Shown here in pieces: positions 16,053 to 24,386 of a stretch of DNA of 64,000 nucleotides. Positions within the stretch are counted from its first letter, which is position 1. Each line of letters opens with the position of its first letter. A program made the position numbers and the translations under genes. The stretch is from NCBI RefSeq assembly GCF_010367455.1, contig NZ_WRPR01000062.1, forward strand, positions 1 through 64,000, given 5' to 3'. The notes beneath the pieces were generated by a model, which was not told the origin of the DNA, did no database searches, and saw only the letters and a list, made by a program, of their open reading frames with translations. Origin of the DNA: Candidatus Laterigemmans baculatus (GTDB taxonomy: Bacteria > Planctomycetota > Planctomycetia > Pirellulales > Pirellulaceae).

Positions 16053-18491
16053 CTACCGCCGCAGGTTGAGCAGCTCGTCGAACAATTGCTGCGTGGCGGT
16101 GATGACTCGGCTGTTACTTCGGTACTGGGTGCTGGCCAGGACGAGGTCGACCAAGTCCTTACCGACGTCGGTGTTGCTCAGTTCGAGCGCTCCACCGACG
16201 ACCGTCCCGATCCCGTTTTCACCCGGGGCGCCTTCGACCGGCAGGCCGGTGTTGACGCCTTGGGCGAAGAGGTTGTTGCCGCGTTGCTCGAGACCGACCG
16301 GGTTGGCGAATCGAGCGAGCACCAATTGGCCGAGGTCGCGGGTCACACCGTTGCTGAACATCCCGCGGATCTTTCCATCGTCACCCACGGCAAAGCTGGT
16401 CAAGATACCGGGAGCCGAACCGTCCTGGCGGGTCGCGGCGAGCGAAGCTTTGGAAGCGGCCAAGCCGGAGACGCTGGAGAAATCGAGGTCGAACTGCAGC
16501 GGCGAGGCGCTCGGGTAATCGTTGCGGGCGATATTGATCGTGCTGTTGGTCGCCGAGACGAAGTTGCCGTTGCCATCGAAGCGGACCAGTCCGGTGCCGA
16601 CCGAAATGTCGGTGCCCGAGAGGGGCTGGTTACCAGGGCTGTCGGCGTACCAGCGGTAGACGGTCGACGAGTCGGTTCGCTGTTCGAGCACGGTCGTGAC
16701 GCGGACGTTGATCGGCACACCGAGCGTGTCGTAGGCGAGGAAGTCGGTCGTGGCGCTGGTCCCGACGGCTTCCTGAACCGACCCGAACGCCAAGTTGGGG
16801 ACCGTCACATTGCCGAACTTGTCTTCCATCCGGAACGCCGTCAGGTCGATCTCGAGCGCATTGTCTTCGCCGTTGTTGCTGACGATGCGGATCGATCCGT
16901 TATGGATATAACCGCCGGGAACCAGGTTTCCGGTTTCGCCCTGAATGTTATTTTCTGAGACGGGAATCGGATTCGCCGAGTCGCCTTGAACGATTTGGAT
17001 TCCGGAGGCTTCTTCGATGAAGTCGATGTAATCCTGGATCGTCGAGGTGGAGGTCACTTCGAACGTGGTCTTGCCGAGCGAGCGGCCCCCCTTGCTCCCT
17101 TCGTAGCTGAGGGTTCCTTCGGTGAAGACCTTTTCGTATCGCAACCCGTCTCGTTTGAGCACATCGACCAACAGCGTGTTGTTGCTGATCGTCGGCCCAT
17201 CCATGTCGAGCCGCTGGTTGCCGCTGACCTCGAGGTCCGAGATTTCCGCGTCGGTCTTGCTGTCGATGAACGTCTCATCAGGGCTGACCGTGTCGACCAA
17301 GTAGAAGTTGTTCTGGTCGTTCGCTAAGTTGCGATAGATGCGGATTTCGTCGTAGGCTGGAAAACCACCGAGCGGCGGCGGAACCGGAGGGGTGGGAAAG
17401 TCGCTCAACTGGACACGGCTATTGACCACGTTCCGCGGACCGATCATCACGCTCGGTCGGCTCTCGGGCTCCCCCGCTTTGTGGTAGGTCACCATGTAGG
17501 TGTAGTTACCACTGAGGGTGTCCATGTTGAGCTCGGTGGCCGTGGGGGCCACCGAGCCGTCGTCGACGAAGGTGCCGCCCGGGGCGACCGTACCGATTCG
17601 GTTAAATTCGGTGCCGTCGGCGTCGGTCCGGTAGACGTTAATTGCTGGATAAGAACCGCTACCTGGAGCGGCCGGCATGTTCGCCAGCTCGATTCGGCCT
17701 CCGGCCCCGACGGTGGCCGAGATCGCACCGCTGGGAACCGCTTCGTTTCCGGAGGAGTCGACGTAGGCGATCCGGTACTGGTACGTCCCCGCGGCCAGGG
17801 TGCCCGCACCGGCGGTGTTGACGGTGACCGCAGTCGCCTGCGTGATCGGCGAGGTGGCGATCGAGACGTTCTCGCCTTCGGGCCGCGGCACCGCTTCGGT
17901 GCCAAGTTTGACGCTTTGGATGACCTCGGCGACCGTGCCGACCTCCCCTTCGGGCGTCAGCGTGCCTTCGAGCGTGACGACGCTCGTTTCCTTCGCGACG
18001 CTTTCCGAGCCCATCGGGGCGGTCAGCGAGGTCAGCGACGTCTCTTGGATGCGGAACATTTCGTCGACGCCATAGCCGAGCAACCGCTGGCCCGTGGAGT
18101 TGACGAACTCCATGTCGCTATTGAGCTTGAAGATCCCGTTCCGCGTGTAGAGGCGCTCGCCGTTGGAGCCTTGAACCTGAAAGAATCCGTCTCCCTGAAT
18201 CGCGAGATCCGAGTCGCTGCTGCTGATCTCGATCGTGCCCTGTTTGAAATTCAGAGCGGTTTCGGCGACTTGCACCCCGAGGCCGGTTTGCCGAGGGTTG
18301 GTCCCGCCGGTGGTCTCGGTCGGGGACGAGCCGAGCGACATCGTTTGCAGCAGCTGCGAGGCGAACACCGCCCGTGACGATTTGAAACCGGCGGTCTGAG
18401 CGTTTGCCAAGTTGTTGCCGATGACGTCGATCTGCGTTTCCGCAGCGGTCAAACCGGTCAACGAAGTTGAAAGCGCTGAAGCGAGACCCAT
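16053..18491 (-). CDS. flgE: Flagellar hook protein FlgE, enlarged form
   Basis: An 812-residue protein, about twice the usual FlgE length. Residues 1-45 hold the basal-body rod motif (LTGLTAAETQIDVIGNNLANAQTAGFKSS). Residues 90-135 hold SDLAIQGDGFFQVQ. The C-terminus is YRSNSRVITATQQLFDELL. The extra length is central: two related segments at about residues 215-315 and 325-420, with the patterns TYQYRIAYVDSSGNEA ... INVYRTD and TYMVTYHKAGEPES ... IRIYRN, resembling fibronectin type III-like modules. FlgE polymerises into the hook joining filament to rod. It is the last gene before the terminator at 15953. The inserts may decorate the hook surface (inference). Confidence 0.92.
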   Translation of the reverse strand: MGLASALSTSLTGLTAAETQIDVIGNNLANAQTAGFKSSRAVFASQLLQTMSLGSSPTETTGGTNPRQTGLGVQVAETALNFKQGTIEISSSDSDLAIQGDGFFQVQGSNGERLYTRNGIFKLNSDMEFVNSTGQRLLGYGVDEMFRIQETSLTSLTAPMGSESVAKETSVVTLEGTLTPEGEVGTVAEVIQSVKLGTEAVPRPEGENVSIATSPITQATAVTVNTAGAGTLAAGTYQYRIAYVDSSGNEAVPSGAISATVGAGGRIELANMPAAPGSGSYPAINVYRTDADGTEFNRIGTVAPGGTFVDDGSVAPTATELNMDTLSGNYTYMVTYHKAGEPESRPSVMIGPRNVVNSRVQLSDFPTPPVPPPLGGFPAYDEIRIYRNLANDQNNFYLVDTVSPDETFIDSKTDAEISDLEVSGNQRLDMDGPTISNNTLLVDVLKRDGLRYEKVFTEGTLSYEGSKGGRSLGKTTFEVTSTSTIQDYIDFIEEASGIQIVQGDSANPIPVSENNIQGETGNLVPGGYIHNGSIRIVSNNGEDNALEIDLTAFRMEDKFGNVTVPNLAFGSVQEAVGTSATTDFLAYDTLGVPINVRVTTVLEQRTDSSTVYRWYADSPGNQPLSGTDISVGTGLVRFDGNGNFVSATNSTINIARNDYPSASPLQFDLDFSSVSGLAASKASLAATRQDGSAPGILTSFAVGDDGKIRGMFSNGVTRDLGQLVLARFANPVGLEQRGNNLFAQGVNTGLPVEGAPGENGIGTVVGGALELSNTDVGKDLVDLVLASTQYRSNSRVITATQQLFDELLNLRR

Positions 18492-18562
18492 CGATTTGTG
18501 CTCCCGTGCGGTGATCGATCACCGCACGCAAGCAAGCGACGCTCTGCGGCCGGTGATCAGCA

Positions 18563-18997
18563 TCATGCCGAATTGATCTGACGAATGTTCTTCATATCAA
18601 TCGTCTGTTGACCCACGTGAACTTTGACGGTTCGTAAATTCTTGTCATCTTCGTCGACTTCGACTGTCACTCGGTCGACGACGCCTGTAACGTCGCCGGC
18701 ACTGCCAAGCCCGGTGATCTCGCGGCCGATCAGGCTGCTGGCCGTCACCATCTGCTGGTTCGAAGTCAGATTCGACAAGCTGTCGGTCAGCTGATTCGTC
18801 GCTCCGATCTCGCGGATCTGGCTGATCTGCTGAATCATCTGCGCGTTGTCCATCGGATTCATCGGGTCCTGGTTCTGCATCTCACTGATCAGCAGCTTCA
18901 GGAACGAATCCATGTCGATGTCGCTGAGCCCGTTGCCGCCGGGACTCGACGAACCGGAACTCGCCGCAGCGCCAGTGCTACCATCAATCCGTGACAC
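18563..18997 (-). CDS. flgD: Flagellar hook cap protein FlgD
   Basis: A 144-residue hook-scaffolding protein. The diagnostic N-terminal segment is intact: DSFLKLLISEMQNQDPMNPMDNAQMIQQISQ. It lacks the Ig/tudor-like C-terminal half of longer FlgD proteins, leaving a short beta region (VVDRVTVEVDEDDKNLRTV). I placed the start at the GTG at 18997, because an AGGAG site lies 8 bases upstream. An in-frame GTG at 19006 lies on that site. It lies directly upstream of flgE, which fits its role in guiding hook assembly. Confidence 0.9.
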   Translation of the reverse strand: MSRIDGSTGAAASSGSSSPGGNGLSDIDMDSFLKLLISEMQNQDPMNPMDNAQMIQQISQIREIGATNQLTDSLSNLTSNQQMVTASSLIGREITGLGSAGDVTGVVDRVTVEVDEDDKNLRTVKVHVGQQTIDMKNIRQINSA

Positions 18998-19086
18998 TCG
19001 AACCACTCCTATAAGAATCGCAGGGACCGGCCGAGCTTAGCGTCTCCAGCTCCTCGGCCGCCAGTTCAGCCGCGGGCTGCCCCATC

Positions 19087-19182
19087 GTCGCCTTTCGCTC
19101 CGCGAAAGTAGCGCAGCCCAGAGTCGCCTTTCGCTCCAACCAAGGAGCACAGCAGCGCTACTTTCGCGGTGCGAAAGGCGAC
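19087..19182. repeat. Family D inverted repeat
   Basis: Arms gtcgcctttcgctccgcgaa plus agtagcgc (19087-19114) and their inverse (19155-19182), with a third partial unit in between. It fills the flgD-fliK gap. The right arm overlaps the fliK stop codon. A single copy adjoins the Fur gene at 51996-52020. Confidence 0.8.
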
Positions 19183-21068
19183 TAAGCCACAAAATCGAGG
19201 CTGGTCCGGGGCGCGAAGGGGCTGGGCGACGCTGCTGAGGCGGTTGCCGGAGCCGCGGCAGCGGGTCGACCAAGCGGGACGGAGCTCTGCCGGCCGCGCT
19301 GCCAGGACAAACGCTCGCCACTCCCCTGCCCTTGCCGCTCTCCTTGCCCAAAAGCCGCTTCGCCTCCTCTCCGCCCCTCCCCCTCGGCTCGGCCATCGAC
19401 TTCGATCTCGAACCGCTCGATGAGCAGCCCGGAGTCGGCGAGACGTTGCCGCAGCTCAGGGAGATGTTCTCGCAACACACTCCGAGCGGCTTCGCTCTCG
19501 GCTGTCATCCGGCCCTCCATCCGCTGGCCATCGATCCGCAGATCGAGCCGAACGCTGCCGAGTTCCGCCGGGTGCAGCATCACCTGCACGCGTCCGCCCT
19601 CGGGACCGAGTCGCTGAAAGGCTCGGGCGACGCGTTGCACGAGCCGCACGCGGTCGGCGTTCGAACCGCCCTGGACGCGTCCCTCGCCCGCTTCTCCCTT
19701 GACGCTGCCGACGCTCCGGCGGGCTTCGCCCCCGTCGAGACTCAACCGATCTCCGCTCGTGGCGGTCGATTCGACTCCCTCGGCCTTGGCCGCGGCGGAT
19801 GTTGCCGCGGGCGGAGCGGCGGCGGCCGCCGCACCGGCGAGTGGCTGTGGCGAGGCTCCGCTCGACGGCGTCCCGACAGAGGGAGGCGGCGGCACTTCAG
19901 CGGTGCTCTCGAGTGGCTTCATCTGGGAGACCAGTTGATCGATCGCCCGATCTCGCGAGGCCGAGTCGGCGTTCCGCTGGCCACCCGCTGGGCGCTGGTC
20001 GTCGCCGCTCCGCTCGTGCCGCCGGTTCTCGTCACGGTTGCCCGAGTCGCGGCCGCCGTGAGAGCTTCCGTCTGCCGCGCTGTTCTCCGGACTCGCCTCC
20101 ACCACCGGCTGCGATGCTTCGCTGCGGGGCCGTTCACCCTCGGCACTGGCCGGATCGCTGGCCTCGACCGCGGCGGCACTCGGCTCCCCTGTGGGGCTGA
20201 CGGCAGCCGGCAGCGGTTGCTCGGTCGCGGGACGGACCCGCTCGCCTTCCTGGCCCTCGGGCGAATCACCCGCCTGGCCTGTTGCCTCGAGCGCCGCGGA
20301 TGGCTGGTCGACCGCCGGCTCCTGCGGCGGAGCATCTCCAGTGGGAGTCGGCGGTGGGGTAGCGCCGGCAAGCGGCGAGGTCTGCGCGGCGGCGACGACC
20401 TCCTCCTCCGCGGCGTCGGGGTCCTGTGGCGAGTGGGCGGACGGTTCCGAGCCATCCCCAGCCGATTCCGCCGCCTCAGCCTCAAGTGGAGCGACCGAAC
20501 CCTTCGCCAGCTCCGGCTCGTCGTTCGATTCCGGCTCGCCCTTCAGCTCCGGCTCGCCCTTCGATCCCAGCGCGCCCTTCCGTTCTAGCTCCCCCTGCTT
20601 CGCCGGTTCTGACTTGGCCGCGGCGGGGTCCACGTCAGCGGCTTCGAGTTGCTCGTCGTCGTCGGCGGCGGCGTGTTCCGCGGCTTCGCTGGGCGGCAGT
20701 GCCTGAGGATCGAGCGTCGCGGCCGAAGGTTCGGCTCGCCGGTCGTCGTCCTGCTCCTCATCGTCGCTCGCCGCAGCGGTGGGCGATGACGAGGCGGCCG
20801 ATGGACCGGAAGGCTTGGGAGCGGCGTAGTCGGCAGGTGCCGCAGGGACGCTCGACGGGGCGGGAGTCGCGGCGTCGAGCGACGCGGGCTCAGGGCCAAG
20901 GGTCTGGCGGAAGATCGCGTCGAACGTGGCCAGCAGGCCGCCCTCGGACGCTCCACCGACCAGCGAAGACGAAGCCGTCGCGAAGCCTGCTCCCGGAGAA
21001 GCACTCAGCCGCGGCCGAGCGGACTGGGCCGTCCAACCGGCTGCGTCTCGATTGCGTTGAACGTCCAC
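19182..21068 (-). CDS. fliK: Flagellar hook-length control protein FliK
   Basis: A 628-residue protein with the recognisable FliK C-terminal domain near residues 500-590 (RVQVMLHPAELGSVRLDLRI, then MTAESEAARSVLREHLPELRQRLADSGL). The first 450 residues are low complexity, very rich in Ala, Glu, Ser and Pro, with tandem GEPELKGEPES-like units, consistent with the extended secreted ruler part of FliK. It measures hook length and switches export specificity. The start is a GTG at 21068. Its stop overlaps repeat family D. Codon-level repeats near 20500-20580 suggest slippage could change its length. Confidence 0.87.
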   Translation of the reverse strand: MDVQRNRDAAGWTAQSARPRLSASPGAGFATASSSLVGGASEGGLLATFDAIFRQTLGPEPASLDAATPAPSSVPAAPADYAAPKPSGPSAASSSPTAAASDDEEQDDDRRAEPSAATLDPQALPPSEAAEHAAADDDEQLEAADVDPAAAKSEPAKQGELERKGALGSKGEPELKGEPESNDEPELAKGSVAPLEAEAAESAGDGSEPSAHSPQDPDAAEEEVVAAAQTSPLAGATPPPTPTGDAPPQEPAVDQPSAALEATGQAGDSPEGQEGERVRPATEQPLPAAVSPTGEPSAAAVEASDPASAEGERPRSEASQPVVEASPENSAADGSSHGGRDSGNRDENRRHERSGDDQRPAGGQRNADSASRDRAIDQLVSQMKPLESTAEVPPPPSVGTPSSGASPQPLAGAAAAAAPPAATSAAAKAEGVESTATSGDRLSLDGGEARRSVGSVKGEAGEGRVQGGSNADRVRLVQRVARAFQRLGPEGGRVQVMLHPAELGSVRLDLRIDGQRMEGRMTAESEAARSVLREHLPELRQRLADSGLLIERFEIEVDGRAEGEGRRGGEAAFGQGERQGQGSGERLSWQRGRQSSVPLGRPAAAAPATASAASPSPFAPRTSLDFVA

Positions 21069-21149
21069 CCACGCCCCCCTTAGGAATCGCCCCGCCCCAA
21101 CGTCGTTGGGCCCCCAGCACTGTCGACCGGTGGGGCGCCGCGGGAGGAT

Positions 21150-21815
21150 TTAGCCGGTGGGCTGTCCCTCCGGATCCTGGCGTGCTTGCTCGATCAACGA
21201 TTGCTTGGGGTCGCCTTCGCCCAAACGGCGAAGCACTTCGTAGAGTTTCTCGGTTTCGTCCGGACCGGCAAACTCGCCCAGTATCTTCTTTCGTTTATCG
21301 GCTGGCATGGCTTGAACGATATTGACGACTGTATCGATTTCTCCGTCGTCGTACATCATCACGAGTTGAGCTTTGGCCTGGGCCGGGTCGAGGACCTCGA
21401 GCGTCCGCTGGACTTCCTGCATGCCCTCGTCGCGGGCCCCTTGCTCGAGTTCCGCGAGCTTTTTGTTGAAAGCCTCGCGGCGGATATCGAACCGCTGCTC
21501 CTTCTCCTGCAGTTCACGCAGCATCCGCTGCAGCTCCTGATGAAAGCTCATTTGCGACTGCAAGCGAACGTCGCTATCGAAACTCAGCTGAGCCCGTTTT
21601 TCGAGCACTTCTTCGAAGCTCGGCGTCTCGACCGTTTGCGATTCTTCGAGCAGGGTCCGCAACTGGTCGCCGCTGATATCGATCCCATTGGCCAAGGCGA
21701 CGATCTTCAAGCCGGATTCGGAATTCAGGGCACCGCGGGCGGCGAGCACTCCGAGCACGAGCATCTGGGTCAGCACGGTTGCCACGCAGAAGCCGGTCAA
21801 AACTCTCCAAATCAT
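21150..21815 (-). CDS. MotE-like flagellar chaperone (MgtE-N domain)
   Basis: A 221-residue protein with one N-terminal membrane helix (VLTGFCVATVLTQMLVLGVLAA). A coiled-coil stretch runs over residues 55-130. A C-terminal MgtE-N/FliG-like right-handed helical domain follows (LDPAQAKAQLVMMYDDGEIDTVVNIVQAMPADKRKKILGEF). This matches the MotE family, a flagellar chaperone for the stator protein MotC in other bacteria. Its start overlaps the fliJ stop by 4 bases (ATGA), indicating translational coupling. No stator genes are in the window. Confidence 0.8.
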   Translation of the reverse strand: MIWRVLTGFCVATVLTQMLVLGVLAARGALNSESGLKIVALANGIDISGDQLRTLLEESQTVETPSFEEVLEKRAQLSFDSDVRLQSQMSFHQELQRMLRELQEKEQRFDIRREAFNKKLAELEQGARDEGMQEVQRTLEVLDPAQAKAQLVMMYDDGEIDTVVNIVQAMPADKRKKILGEFAGPDETEKLYEVLRRLGEGDPKQSLIEQARQDPEGQPTG

Positions 21816-22291
21816 GATTCTTTCTCCCAGGTGGAGCCTGAGCCGGCCGTGCCGCGGCGAGCCGCGCGAAGGGTTGCGAGCTCGTCGAGCGCGTCTTGTT
21901 GAACGCGAAGTTGTTCGGCCTCAAAACGTTCGGCCGTGATCTCGCGGAGCCGTTCCAGCTTGCGACATTCCTGTTCGGCGACCGTCAGCCGCTGCCGGCG
22001 GCGTTCGACCTCGACCTCGATCTGTCGCCGCTGCATCACCAGATCGCGCTGCTCGGCGTCGAGCTGCAGATCGTAGCGCCCGCGGCTGAGCAGTTGCTCG
22101 ACCGTCACGTGGCCGACCATCGCTCGGCCCGCTTCCTCCCGAGTCCGTTGACGGTCCTGCTGCAGCTCGGCGATGCGCTCATCCAGGATGTCCAGCGCCC
22201 GCTGCGCCTCGGCGACGTACAGCCGGGCCGCATCCCGCTCGTTGTGCCGGAGCTTCAAGATCGCTTCGAAGCGGAAGGCAAAGCGAGCCAT
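21812..22291 (-). CDS. fliJ: Flagellar export chaperone FliJ
   Basis: A 159-residue protein predicted to be almost entirely coiled coil (MARFAFRFEAILKLRHNERDAARLYVAEAQ through the rest), as FliJ is. It follows the fliI stop by 2 bases, and its own stop is coupled to the motE-like gene. FliJ is the central stalk of the flagellar export ATPase. There is little primary conservation, so the call rests on the N-terminal FRFEAILKLR pattern, length and position. Confidence 0.85.
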   Translation of the reverse strand: MARFAFRFEAILKLRHNERDAARLYVAEAQRALDILDERIAELQQDRQRTREEAGRAMVGHVTVEQLLSRGRYDLQLDAEQRDLVMQRRQIEVEVERRRQRLTVAEQECRKLERLREITAERFEAEQLRVQQDALDELATLRAARRGTAGSGSTWEKES

Positions 22292-22293
22292 GT

Positions 22294-23652
22294 TCAGGCG
22301 ATCCCGTCGGTGTTGCCGGCAGCCAAGCGGAGCAGCAGCTGACCGGTCAACTTCGCCGGATGCCGCTGCTCGGCCTGCTGGGTCAGGAACTCGCGGATCG
22401 CTCCCCGCATCGCAATCGCCTTATCGAGCTCGGCGTTGGAGCCCGAGCGGTAGGCACCGATGGCGATCAGATCGGCGTGCTTCTCGTACTCGGCGATCCA
22501 GCGGCGGATGGTTGTCGCCGCCTGCCGATGCTCGGGCGAGACGAGCTGCGGCTGCAGTCGGCTGAGGCTCTCGAGCAGATCGATTGCCGGCCAGTGGGAT
22601 TGGCCCGCGAGCCGTCGAGAGAGCACGATGTGGCCGTCGAGCAATCCGCGGAGCGTGTCGGCGATCGGCTCATTGGTGTCGTCCCCTTCGACCAGCACCG
22701 AATAGAAAGCGGTGATCGCGCCGCGCTCGGTGCGGCCGGCCCGTTCGACCAAGCGGGGCATCATCGCAAACACGCTCGGTGGGTAGCCACGCGTCGTCGG
22801 AGGCTCGCCCGCCGCCAACCCCAACTCCCGCTGGGCCATCGCGAACCGCGTCACCGAGTCGATCAACAGCATCACGTGTTTGCCTTGGTCCCGGAGCGAT
22901 TCAGCCACGGCCGTCGCGGTCCACGCCGCCTGCAGTCGCATCGTCGCCGGCTGGTCGCTGGTCGCGACGACCAACACGCTCCGCCGCAAACCTTCTTCCC
23001 CGAGCGCTTCCTCCATGAATTCGCGGACCTCGCGTCCCCGTTCGCCGACCAGCGCGATCACGATCGCGTCGGCCGAAGAACCCCGGGCCAGCATCCCCAG
23101 CAGCGAACTTTTGCCGACCCCCGAGCCGGCAAAGATCCCCAGCCGCTGGCCGATGCCACAGGTCAGCATCGAATCGATCACGCGGACGCCCGTCTCGAGC
23201 GGTTCGCGAATCGTCGGCCGGTCCAGGGACGAAGGCGCGTCGCCATCGACCTGCGTCCGCGTCAGCCCGCTCGGCAGCGGCAGGCGATCGAGCGGCCGTC
23301 CCAGGGCATCGATCACCCGTCCACAGAGGCTCGGCCCGACCGCGACGGTGACTCCATCGGTGACCACTTCGACGCCGTCGCCAGCGGCCAACCCACGAGC
23401 TTCGTCGAGCATCGCCAGCACCGGACGGTCGCCGCGAAAGCCGATCACCTTGGCCAGATACCGCTCGCCACCGGAAGCCTCGACGCGGCACAGCGCGCCG
23501 ACCGCCGCGCTCAGTCCCTCGACTTCGATCGAGCCCCCCGCCACACCAGCAACCCGGCCGCGGATCCGCGCCAGCGGTCCGGCAGCCATCGAGCGGGCAA
23601 GCGCCGCGGCCGTGGGCAAGCGATGCGACGAAACCGAAGCGGAGGTGGTCAT
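22294..23652 (-). CDS. fliI: Flagellum-specific ATP synthase FliI
   Basis: A 452-residue type III export ATPase of the F1-beta family. Walker A is GSGVGKSSLLG at about residue 175. The segment ALVGERGREVREF and the Walker B region (HVMLLIDSVTRFAMAQRELGLAAGEPP) follow. Then come the family-typical RGYPPSVFAMMPRLVERAGR and a complete C-terminal helical region. It energises unfolding and delivery of flagellar substrates. It is coupled to fliH upstream (4-base overlap) and fliJ downstream. Confidence 0.96.
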   Translation of the reverse strand: MTTSASVSSHRLPTAAALARSMAAGPLARIRGRVAGVAGGSIEVEGLSAAVGALCRVEASGGERYLAKVIGFRGDRPVLAMLDEARGLAAGDGVEVVTDGVTVAVGPSLCGRVIDALGRPLDRLPLPSGLTRTQVDGDAPSSLDRPTIREPLETGVRVIDSMLTCGIGQRLGIFAGSGVGKSSLLGMLARGSSADAIVIALVGERGREVREFMEEALGEEGLRRSVLVVATSDQPATMRLQAAWTATAVAESLRDQGKHVMLLIDSVTRFAMAQRELGLAAGEPPTTRGYPPSVFAMMPRLVERAGRTERGAITAFYSVLVEGDDTNEPIADTLRGLLDGHIVLSRRLAGQSHWPAIDLLESLSRLQPQLVSPEHRQAATTIRRWIAEYEKHADLIAIGAYRSGSNAELDKAIAMRGAIREFLTQQAEQRHPAKLTGQLLLRLAAGNTDGIA

Positions 23653-24335
23653 GCGAGGAGTTCCGCGAGTCGAGTGAGTTGTTCGTTCAGTTGCAGATCG
23701 ACCGTTCCCCCGTCGCGGCGGACGACGACTCCGGCCGGCTCAACCGACTCATCGGGCTCGATCCGTGAATCCTCCGGCAACCCCGGGGAGGAGAGAAGTT
23801 GCTCGAGCGCTTCGCCGTGGGCGGCCAGCGTCTCGGGGTGGACGGCAATCACCAGCCGCCGGGCTGTCTTCGCGGCCTGGACGGCTTCGGCGGCCCAGCG
23901 GACGACCACGGCCGGTTCGGACTCAAGCCGAGCTCGGACGACCCGCTCGGCGGCCGCCAGCGCGGTGGCGACGAGCGTCGCGCGAAACTCCTCCAAGAAC
24001 GATTCTTCGAGCGTGCCGATCTGCTGAGCGGTCTGTTCGAGCACCGGCATCCGCGTTGCGACTTCGCGTTTGACCGCGGCAGCGACTTTCGCGTCAGCTT
24101 CCTTGGCCCCGGCGGCCAATCCGGCGGCCCGACCTTCGGCATGCGCCCGCTTCTTGATCGCTTCGGCTTCCGTCCGAGCGACCTCCAACAGCCGAGCCGC
24201 TTCGGCTTCGGCCGCGCGCAGATGGCGGGCACCGGCAGCGGCAAAATCATCCAGGTTGAAATTGGCCACCCCCGAACATTCCCGCGTCGAGCGGGCTGCG
24301 TCCTGAGGGTCCGATGATTTTAAAACGCTCGCCAC
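23649..24335 (-). CDS. fliH: Flagellar assembly protein FliH
   Basis: A 228-residue protein. An Ala/Glu-rich helical N-terminal half (AAEAEAARLLEVARTEAEAIKKRAHAEGRAAG) is followed by a C-terminal domain homologous to the V/F-ATPase peripheral stalk (ATALAAAERVVRARLESEP, and GVVVRRDGGTVDLQLNEQLTRL). FliH regulates FliI. The start is a GTG at 24335, with no strong ribosome-binding site visible, so it could begin slightly later. Its stop overlaps the fliI start. Confidence 0.87.
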   Translation of the reverse strand: MASVLKSSDPQDAARSTRECSGVANFNLDDFAAAGARHLRAAEAEAARLLEVARTEAEAIKKRAHAEGRAAGLAAGAKEADAKVAAAVKREVATRMPVLEQTAQQIGTLEESFLEEFRATLVATALAAAERVVRARLESEPAVVVRWAAEAVQAAKTARRLVIAVHPETLAAHGEALEQLLSSPGLPEDSRIEPDESVEPAGVVVRRDGGTVDLQLNEQLTRLAELLA

Positions 24336-24386
24336 AGCCGTTTCCGAAAAAGGAAGGTCCGAGGAAAGGAGGTCAGGACACCTTTG

